A DNA stretch of 64,000 nucleotides, from NCBI GenBank assembly GCA_037954325.1, contig JBBMNZ010000068.1, forward strand, positions 102,001-166,000, in the 5' to 3' direction. The position numbers were made by a program, and so were the translations under genes. This DNA comes from Fistularia commersonii (Eukaryota > Chordata > Actinopteri > Syngnathiformes > Fistulariidae). The notes beneath the pieces were generated by a model. That model was not told the origin of the DNA. It searched no databases and was given only the letters and a program-made list of their open reading frames with translations. Within the stretch, counting starts at the first letter, position 1; each line of letters opens with the position of its first letter. This document shows, piece by piece, positions 56,299 to 64,000 of the stretch.

Positions 56299-56673
56299 AT
56301 TACAATGGCCGAAAATTTCATGCCATGTTTGTAAATCAAAACACCCTTTGCATTTGTCATTACTTTCATCTGCTGTAGATAGGTAGTAAAGTGTGTTCTG
56401 CACATGAATAGGAAATACAGTACCGTCACTCATTTTGACTATGTCTTTTCCTTCATTGAAGATTACCGTTGCTCCGTTTGCTGTGGCGGCCATCACAGAA
56501 AAAATGTCCTGTGGACAGGAAGGGATGAACATTGCGTTTCTCAGTGGTGCTGTGTGGTGACGTCCTCTGCTGTCTATGAGGATCACCTCTGCCTCTCCCC
56601 GCTGCTTCGCCACGCCTTGACACTTGGTCGCGTCTGCCAGCTCAACATGGTGTGTGTCAGCTCTGAACGTCAC
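56299..56673 (-). pseudogene. Copia-2 protease C-terminal part and pre-integrase (copy B)
   Basis: Frame 56673-56296 has the same residues as the A copy. It lacks the D-(S/T)-G active site and joins directly to gag. Confidence 0.85.
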
Positions 56674-57229
56674 TGAAAAACACGGAAGTCAGCAAATTTG
56701 AGCTTTTCTTCACTTTGAGTCACATGAACTGCAAATGGTTTGAACGATTCTGGAAGTCCCTTTAGCACCATAGCTATGAGAAGATCATCACTCATGACTT
56801 CCTCTGCATTTCTTAGCACCGTGATTATAGTCTCTGCCCTAATCACAAAGTCTGTTACGCTTTCATTGCTTCCTTTCTGCAGTTTTGTCAGGTCAGTATA
56901 CAGGTTTATAATGCCAGGCTTCCCTTTACCTGCGTAATACTCTCGTAGCATCTTCAGTGCCTTTCTCCCATCATCTGCAGCTTCGCGCATGACCAGGCCT
57001 AGACTTTTGTCATCTAAAAACTGGATCGGTTCGGCATGGGCCATTTCATTCTGCTCCTTGTCCTTCGCCTCCTCGTCATCGTCATCAAATTCTGGAGTTT
57101 CACTCAGAATTGTGTCTTTGAGCCCCTGTAGCCGCATGCAGGTCAAGCATTTAGTCTCCCAGAGTTCATACTGCTTCTCATCTTCCACACCGAGACAGTC
57201 TCTGGTGGCGATTGGTAAATGTAACGGCA
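56670..57229 (-). pseudogene. Copia-2 gag fragment (copy B)
   Basis: Counterpart of 18971-19530, differing in AKDKEQNEMAH for AKDKELNEMAH. The zinc knuckle is absent. It overlaps the env 5' end on the other strand. Confidence 0.85.
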
Positions 57230-57850
57230 GGAGACCAAACTGATTGTTATGTTTGTACGGTAATGCCAATATCAATGTCTCATAACCCGACTATACAACC
57301 TCATCCAATTAACCAAAGTGAGACCTTGTCTATAATATGGGTATATTCCCAAGGATTGAGTCAGAGATTTGGAATTTTTCAGAATATAACAAATACCTCA
57401 GTCCTTCCTTTTCTGCCTTACGATCCATCCAAATGGCGATTACCAGCTAATTATTCTATGGTAACCAATAAAACTGTCATTGAGGGATTCACTCTAATGA
57501 CAATACAAAAGACACCACCATTTTGTATGAAACGACAGTGTGGTAAGAAAGAGCATTATCTAGGCCAACTACAGTGTGACACTGTGCTAGATATGGAAAC
57601 GGATAGACCGGTTAGGAAAACCTATGACTACTATAATAATAGTATATGTGAGGTTGGAAAGTGGGGAATGGGCGTGTGTGCCATGAATCTGACAGCCCTC
57701 AAGCCATTATTGGGCATTGAAACAAACCTCACCAAATCTGGTATACCACCATGGAGGATTTTTGCATTCCCACACAAATACGGTTATCCATACATGCCCA
57801 AAAACACATGTATGGATTTGTGGCAAACGAGCATTTCTGTATCTGCCTGA
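57224..57850 (+). pseudogene. Endogenous retrovirus env, surface-subunit part (copy B)
   Basis: As copy A: truncated 5' end, CYVC, multiple sequons, stop at 57850 caused by the same frameshift. The codon after NV reads ACG where copy A has ATG, so no ATG is kept at the start of the frame. Confidence 0.75.
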
Positions 57851-58646
57851 ACATTGGTGTGGCACATGCTATTTGGCCCGATTAGGAAGTGCTATGACTT
57901 TTATACCAGAGCATAACATGACTCATAGCGTACAACTCATTAGGCCTATGGGACATGAACGTAGTCGAAGAGCCTTGATAAGTGACTCTAGAGGAATACT
58001 TATGACAATGTTCCCTAACTATGGTGTAGCCTACTCGGGACATCGAATGAATGAGGTCTGGGCGACATTACAGAACCTAACGTCAAGGGTTCTAGAATTG
58101 AATGGACTGATACAAAACAATCCAGAGACTATGGCTATGAAAGAAATGCTTTTACAAAATCGTGTGGCTTTAGATATTGTCTTAGCCAAGGAAGGTGGTG
58201 TATGTGCGATAATAGGACAACAATGTTGCACATATATCCCAGACACGCGAGACAATTTCACAGTAATTCATGACAAATTGACGACATTAAAGAACCAACT
58301 AGAGGGTAAAGAGGACAGTGATACTTTAATGTCGTTTTTACAGTTTGACCCTCTTGGATGGATCATCAACGGAACTTGGTGGCAAATACTTTTAAAGTGC
58401 CTTACACCTGTGATTGTGATTCTTATTTTGTTTTGTTTATTTACTATGTGCGTTATTCCTTGTTTGAGAAGCATGATTGCTAAAATGGCTTCCGCAGCCT
58501 TTGTCCAGATGGCAATAGTAGCAGTGCAGACCCAACCAAGGACTCACTACACTGGACAGATACATGAGCAACTGCCTATAAGTGATTCAGAAAAAGAAAA
58601 TGATAACAATTTGACTGTGGAGGACGACGACCATGATGTTGTATGA
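57851..58646 (+). pseudogene. Endogenous retrovirus env, transmembrane-subunit part (copy B)
   Basis: Here the second frame is open from 57717 to 58646 (309 codons). It includes RSRR (57960-57971), the coiled coil, the CX6CC motif, the membrane span and the tail. The TGA of copy A is a TTA leucine codon at 58152-58154. The subunit is still cut off from the SU part by the frameshift and from any start, so no full Env can be made from this locus. Confidence 0.8.
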
Positions 58647-59223
58647 AGTGTTATCTGTAAACTATGTACCAACATGGCATGATGATGCTGAAGAGTTTAA
58701 CATTGTTCGGAGTCTCATAAACAGGAGAGAATTGTTAGAGTTTACTCTCTATTTCTATAACTATGTTATTTCGACTACTCACATGAAGTTAGCCAGACAT
58801 GCTAGAGCACAAAAGACCTTTGTCCTCTAACAAGAGTTGGGCCCTCCAAGATATTCCAATGGTCGTAAACATCTTTAGATAAGAACCTACCCCCCCGTAA
58901 ACGTAAATCTAAACGAGGATAAACACTTCTGGAGAGAAACCTGACCACCCCTGTATATCATCCTGGACAACTTCACATATGCATGAACTATACTATACAA
59001 TGAATGTTGTTATGTAAATAAACACTTTCACACAATAACAAGCCGAGCAAGGAGGAACTCGGGGGGATTCTCTGGATCTTGGCTCCAAAGAGCGCGCTGA
59101 GTCTCCCCCTCTGCAGAGCACAAAAGAATAGTCGCTTGTCTGTGTTATTTCTTATGATAACCTCAGTCTCCTCTTTACAGGTTTTACCTTAGACCAGCAT
59201 GAATTAGAATTACTCTCTAATAG
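58647..59223 (+). mobile_element. ERV 3' flank / LTR-like region
   Basis: Counterpart of 20948-21524 with AATAAA at 59017-59022; the B/C boundary lies within it. Confidence 0.6.
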
Positions 59224-60092
59224 CCGCGAGTGGAGCATCTACCTGCATGTCCAGAAGCTTCCTGTTCAGCAGGGCAGGTCGAATGGTGTTAAAAGCACTG
59301 GAGAAGTCAAAGAACATGACTCTCACAGTGCTTCCTGCCTCCTCCAGGTGTGTGTAGATTCTGTGCAGCAGGAAGATGATGGCGTCTTCCACTCCTATCC
59401 GTGGGTGGTATGCGAACCGCAGGGGGTCCAGCGAAGGTCCGACGACTGTGCCAAGGTGCCTCAGGACGAGCCTCTCCAGCGACTTCATGACGTGTGATGT
59501 CAGCGCCACCGGTCTGTAGTCGCTGTGTCTGCTGGGATGCTTCACCTCGGGCGCTGGAACCAGGCATGAGGTTTTCCACCGGTCGGGGACAACCATCTGG
59601 GTCAGGCTCAGGTTGAAGAGATGTGAGAAGATCCCACACAGCTGAGAGGCACATCCTTTCAGCACTCTGGGGCTGAGGCCGTCAGGGCCAGCAGCTTTCC
59701 TGGGACGAAGGCGGCTGAACTCTCTTCCCACCTCCTCAGCGGTGAAGGCAACAGGAGGGGGTGGAGAGAGTCCCAGTGGGGGGCAGGACGGCTGAGGTGT
59801 AAACGAGACATCGTCCAGGGAAGCAGAAGAGGTGCGTGGGGGAGGGGGAAAGCTCCTTAAAGTGAGGGGTGAAGGCACGGGGGAAGGAAAGTCCTGAGAG
59901 GAGCTGGGGGGAGGGTGGGCGGAGGCACCTTCATCAAATCTGTTAAAAAACAGGTTTAGTTTGTTTGCCTCCTGCAAGTCTCCTTCCATCATCTGGCTTG
60001 CTTGTTTTCCATGGCCAGTGATGAGTTTGCAGTATCGTCGCTCTTCTCAGCGGCTCCAAACTGTCTTCAGCCGTCTTTGGGGGTTTCCTGGG
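59224..60092 (-). pseudogene. Rex1/CR1-L2-like LINE RT fragment (copy C)
   Basis: The frame 59992-59210 has the same residues as the A copy, including VGREFS, so A and C agree against B at this site. Confidence 0.7.
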
Positions 60093-60255
60093 CCCATAAC
60101 CTGTTATCAGAGGTTATCTGTGCAGTAGATCTGCGTGCTACCCCTCAATACCGACTGGGTCTTTTACGGAGGAATAATATGTGTGACACGCCTCTTGTTT
60201 TACAGAACTGGAAGAAGTTGAGTTTATTTTCAAGCAAATAAAAACACTACGGACA

Positions 60256-60325
60256 GACCGGAAGCTGGGACTGGCCATTCAAAATAAAAGGGAAATAACT
60301 GAGAGCATATTTCTCAGATAACAAC
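60256..60325 (-). repeat. Terminal fragment of element X (copy C)
   Basis: Same junction with the L1 fragment as at 1463-1532. Confidence 0.6.
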
Positions 60326-61399
60326 TGCACTTTCTGTCCAGAATTGAGATTCCCTGGAGTGATAGTCGGGGTAACTGTGGTTGTACGGTTCGGTGCGCCA
60401 TTATATTTTTGGTCAGGAATACAAATTGTCGAGGCAGTGCGTTTCGTAACTTTATCAACTCTAATATGGGAGGCTTAAATCTGTGTGTAGTACAGAACTG
60501 TTCAAAGTCTAGAGGACTGCCATTGTCATCCATCAAGTCAATTCTTGACCATATACCTTTCTCAAAGCATTCCTTGTAAAACAGAGGTTTGTTGCCACGC
60601 AGTACATATCTATTGTTCCAAATTATTGTACTGTGTGGTGAGAAATTGTGTACATATATCATTTTCCATTATAATAGTATTTGTTTATGGAACTCTGAAA
60701 ATTGGACAGGAATCTTGTTGATATCCAAGTCAGAGATAAGTAGAAGACTTAGGCCACCGACTATGTTGAATAAGTAGTTTGGAGTACAATACCAGAAAGA
60801 ATGATGATGTTTGATCCAGGATTTCAACCAGTTCACCTTCAATGTCCCATTCAGGCAGTCCAACTCTATCACTTTCAGCCCTCCTTCACTTGTTTCTTTC
60901 ACCATATGTGATTTTTTTAGATGGTGTGGTCTGTTCCTCCAGATAAAGTTGAAATTTATTTGGTTAATAGATTTGATGAGTTGATTTGGAGCAGCATTGG
61001 AATACACTGGGTATATACATCTGGATAAACATTCCATTTTACTCAAATATATCCGGCCTAATATTGATAAATCTCTTTAAAGCCATATATTCAATTTTGC
61101 TTTACTTTGATTCAGTTTAGATTCAATGTTCCTGGACTGATTTAACTTTTGGTCCTTAGATAGGAAAATGCTCAAGTATTTTATTTCTGATTTGATAGGA
61201 ACACTGCTGATTTCCTTTAGTGGTGAGTCATGCAGCTCAAGAAGTTTGCATTTCTTTAAGTTTAATGACAATCCTGAAGCCTTGGAGAATGTTTTAATTT
61301 TTTCAACGCTTATTGGGACTTGATGTTCATTTTTCAAAACTAAGGTTGTGTCATCTGCCAGCAGGCTAATAACAATTTCTGTCCCCGACATTATTTCTG

Positions 61400-61400
<1 letters not shown>
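60326..61400 (-). pseudogene. Tx1/L1-type LINE ORF2 fragment (copy C)
   Basis: It carries the shared TAA near 60666 and a private TAA near 61078 (tctttaaagcc where A and B have tctttggagcc), which splits the frame into 61499-61077 and 61046-60669. Confidence 0.8.
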
Positions 61401-61495
<95 letters not shown>

Positions 61496-61500
61496 ACACC
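61401..61500. repeat. (CA)n microsatellite
   Basis: About 100 bp of CA with one CT interruption. Confidence 0.97.
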
Positions 61501-61960
61501 TTAATTCCACTCTTTTATATACGCATGCCTGGAGTTCCGGGAGCTCGTTCTCAACGTTCTGGGAATAATCATAGTTGTGCTGATAGCATTAGCCGAAACG
61601 CCCCCCCCACACACACCACCACCACCACCACCACCACCACCCCACACACACATTAGCTCCTCCATTCATTCACATGTACACGCCGGCTGCTCCGGGGGCT
61701 CCACGCCGACGTTTCGGTGATCGATGTCCGGAGAAGGTGCACCATTGCCGGTCTGCGGTGTCCTGTAGACCCCCCCCCCTCCATACACACATGCAATACG
61801 CCTTGAAACGCATCGCTCGCACCGACGCGGGGAATCCTTTTCCCTACTTCCACAACAACGGCAAGAAACGCGTTGCGTCGGCCGCCGTGAGGAAGGGGGG
61901 GGGGGGGGGGCATTAAGGGGGGGGAGAGAGAGACATGGAGATTTTCTCAGCCTCTCATTC
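61501..61960. repeat. Spacer with X-type core (copy C)
   Basis: Counterpart of 2705-3176 with a G run of about 15 near 61897. Confidence 0.75.
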
Positions 61961-62357
61961 TTTTTTTTTTTTTTTTAATTGAACATAAATAGTACACACA
62001 ACTATACAAATGTACAAATAAACATGGCAAGGTAGAACTGAATGTCAATGAAACAACCAGGCATGAGGAACCAAAGGACATAAGGACATTCATTCTGTAT
62101 GTAATCAGAAGTTAATAGTGTTAACGGTTTGTGAGAAATTTACAATGCTAGACAAAAAAAGAAATTAAAATGAAATAATTAAATCAATAGATAGACTAAT
62201 AAAAAATTAAAACGAAAAAAAGATTGCAAGGGGAGTACAACATGTAATTAAGTTGGCGACTCACAAGGAATCTCAGATATCAAACTGTATATTTTTTGTT
62301 GTTTATATATAAACATATACAAAACAAACATATATTGTTTGTTGTTGTTTATTTTTG
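61961..62357 (-). mobile_element. Tx1/L1-type LINE 3' UTR (copy C)
   Basis: Same as 3177-3572, with the T run at 61961-61976. Confidence 0.75.
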
Positions 62358-62511
62358 GGACATAAGCGAATCACGGTCCGGGCTTCTGCCCTCCTCCGCT
62401 CCTCACCTCATCCGCTCCAGGCCCTGGTACTCCCTGTCCGCGGGACCCCCCCCCCCCACCACCCCCACCACCACCAAAACAAACTCTCACACACAGATAA
62501 ACACACGCACA

Positions 62512-62550
<39 letters not shown>

Positions 62551-62555
62551 ACGCA

Positions 62556-62586
<31 letters not shown>

Positions 62587-62929
62587 CTGAACTCATCATA
62601 GCTGTGCTAATAGCATTGGCCAAAACGTATCCACTACCAAACAAACATTAGCTCATCCACTCATTCACATATGTGTGTGCCTAGAGGTATGGGAGCTCCA
62701 GTCATACGTCCGGGTGATCTATGTCCGGAGAAGGCTCACATTGGCCGGTCTAAGGGGTTCTTCTGCCCCCACAGCTTCCCCGCCTCTGAGAGGAGAAAAA
62801 TTACCTCCGCTCCTCCGCTCCTCCGCTTTTCAGCTCCACCGCTCCTCCTCTATGGGCCCTGGTACTCCCCCCCCCCCCACCTAAACAAACTCTCACACAT
62901 ACACACACAAACACACTCACACACACACA

Positions 62930-62966
<37 letters not shown>

Positions 62967-63476
62967 ACACACCTTAACTCATCATAGCTGTGCTAATAGC
63001 ATTAGCCGAAACGCATCCACAACCAAACAAACATTAGCTCATCCACTCATTCACATGTGTGTGCCCAATGGTCCGAGAGCTCCAATCATACGTCCGGGGG
63101 ATCTTTGTCCGGAGTATGCTCACATTAGCCAGTCTAAGGGGTTCTTCTGCCCCCAAACTTCCCCGCCTCTGAGAGGAGAAACATTACCTCCGCTCCTCCG
63201 CTTCTCAGCTCCATCGCTCCTCCGCTTTGGGCCCTGGAATTCCCGAACCGCTGGACATAAGCGAATCACGGGCCGGGCTTCTGCCCTCCTCCGCTCCTCA
63301 GCTCATCGTTCGAGGCCCCGGTACTCCCTGTCCGCGACCCCCCCCCACCTAAACAAATTCACACTCACACACACGCACACACACACACACAGACACACAC
63401 ACACACACACACAAACACACCTTAACTCATCATAGCTGTGCTAATAGCATTAGCCGAAACGCATCCACAACCAAAC
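62358..63476. repeat. Three satellite modules (copy C)
   Basis: Heads lie near 62602, 62992 and 63437. The first module has lost one cacgcacaaa block relative to A and reads ccactaccaaac where A has ccacaacaaaac. Confidence 0.85.
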
Positions 63477-63834
63477 TGTTGCGTTTAAGTTCGCAGCTTC
63501 TTCGTTTTCCATGTTTCGGAAGGAATTCACAAGTTTGCCTTGTTTGAATCGTCTTTTATTTTCTTCTTCACAGCTCCGGGAATCAACATCGGTTAGCCAT
63601 GGGACATGTACAGTACAGAGTGAGGGAAAAATTCCCGCCAGCACCGCTATACCAAAAAAAAAAAACACTGACGTAGAAGTTAACGTCAAGTTAGCTGAAC
63701 AGTCGCAAAAAACTAAAACAAGTCCCAAACCTTGTCATAAAGTGCCATGCATTTCCTGAGAGTAGATACAAATACAACATATGTATACTAGAATGTAAAC
63801 TCAAATAAAACTAATGAGATCACCTATCTCAACA
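63477..63834 (-). mobile_element. Copia-1 3' LTR (copy C)
   Basis: 358 bp with TGTTG...CAACA ends; one base longer than the others in its internal A run. Confidence 0.85.
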
Positions 63835-64000
63835 CCCCCTCTTGATCTCAACATCCAAAAAAAATCTTTGGACATTTGAATTTCCAAATAACCACTTTTT
63901 GAATTGTTCTATTTTTACCTTTGTCATGAGTTTTGTCGAGATGTCTGCCAACATGTCCTCTGATGGACAATAGATAAGATTTATTTAACCCTCACTGAGT
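63835..64000 (-). pseudogene. Copia-1 RNase H C-terminal remnant, cut by window end
   Basis: Starts with the purine tract and continues into the last codons of RNase H. The window stops about 130 bp before the position of the deletion junction in A. Confidence 0.8.

Larger units (their letters stand above)
21095..58793. repeat. Segmental duplicon copy B, expanded
   Basis: Its first 7 kb match copy A nearly base for base (offset about 21052-21094), and its last 11 kb match the second half of A (offset 37699 at the env relic). Between about 28.1 and 47.3 kb it holds extra DNA: a Copia-2 fragment, L1 pieces and a large modular satellite. It then re-enters a second copy of the satellite-module/Copia-1/RTE block. 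The composite unit is present twice here instead of five times. Confidence 0.9.
58794..64000. repeat. Segmental duplicon copy C, cut by window end
   Basis: It follows the order of A positions 1 to about 5225 and stops inside the Copia-1 RNase H relic. It differs from A and B in CA and poly-G tract lengths and has one extra nonsense change in the L1 fragment near 61078. Because it ends before the Copia/RTE junction, it cannot be told whether C carries the 1225-bp deletion. Confidence 0.9.

Noticed and set aside
57212..58646. Copy B env as an intact, captured (syncytin-like) gene
   Set aside because: No signal peptide or proper start, and SU and TM lie in different frames in both copies.
1..64000. 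Host exons, tRNA or rRNA genes, or a previously unknown gene system
   Set aside because: All substantial coding matches belong to known retroelement domains; unmatched stretches (for example 1300-1462) are short and show no coding signal.

Overview
The window looks like repeat-packed DNA from a teleost fish, probably a spiny-rayed species. The evidence is its mix of elements: an RTE-type LINE with a (GAA)n tail, a Rex1/CR1-L2-like LINE, a Tx1/L1-type LINE with a poly(A)-tailed 3' UTR, two Ty1/Copia families, and a gammaretrovirus-type env relic. Very long CA, GAA, ATC and poly-C/G tracts fill much of the rest. I find no host protein-coding gene, tRNA, rRNA or CRISPR array. Almost every long open frame is a broken transposon gene or the translation of a microsatellite. 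Element names rest on motif recognition only.

Large-scale layout: the window is three near-identical copies of one duplicon. Copy A is 1-21094 (it starts inside the repeat), copy B is 21095-58793, and copy C is 58794-64000 (cut by the window end). Each begins in the LTR-like 3' flank of an endogenous retrovirus. In the same order come a Rex1-like RT fragment (-), a Tx1/L1 RT fragment (-), CA-rich spacers, an L1 3' UTR (-), satellite modules and a Copia-1 3' LTR (-). A Copia-1 RT/RNase H relic split by a 5'-truncated RTE LINE (-) follows. Next is a tandem array of a composite unit: LTR-like element X, Copia-2 RT (-), RTE 3' tail (+), (GAA)n. The duplicon ends with Copia-2 integrase, protease and gag (-) head-to-head with the env relic (+).

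A and B differ in two ways. The composite unit is present five times in A (6901-17566) but twice in B (51316-55280), and the first B unit looks like a recombinant of A units 1 and 3. B also holds about 19 kb that A lacks (about 28.1-47.3 kb). This contains a longer Tx1/L1 copy and an 11.6-kb modular satellite (34401-46016) whose modules share ends, carry poly-C and CA tracts, and form a higher-order repeat. B also has a second Copia-1/RTE module that keeps 1225 bp deleted from the A module and from the first B module, so it preserves the older arrangement.

The genes do not act together as a pathway. The window records nested insertion, decay and recombination-driven amplification. The observations most worth checking are: an array of CTCF-like motifs carried by element X; the higher-order satellite, which shares a core with element X; the recombinant tandem unit; and the dated nesting of RTE inside Copia-1, with an 18-bp target-site duplication. 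I see no convincing new functional system.
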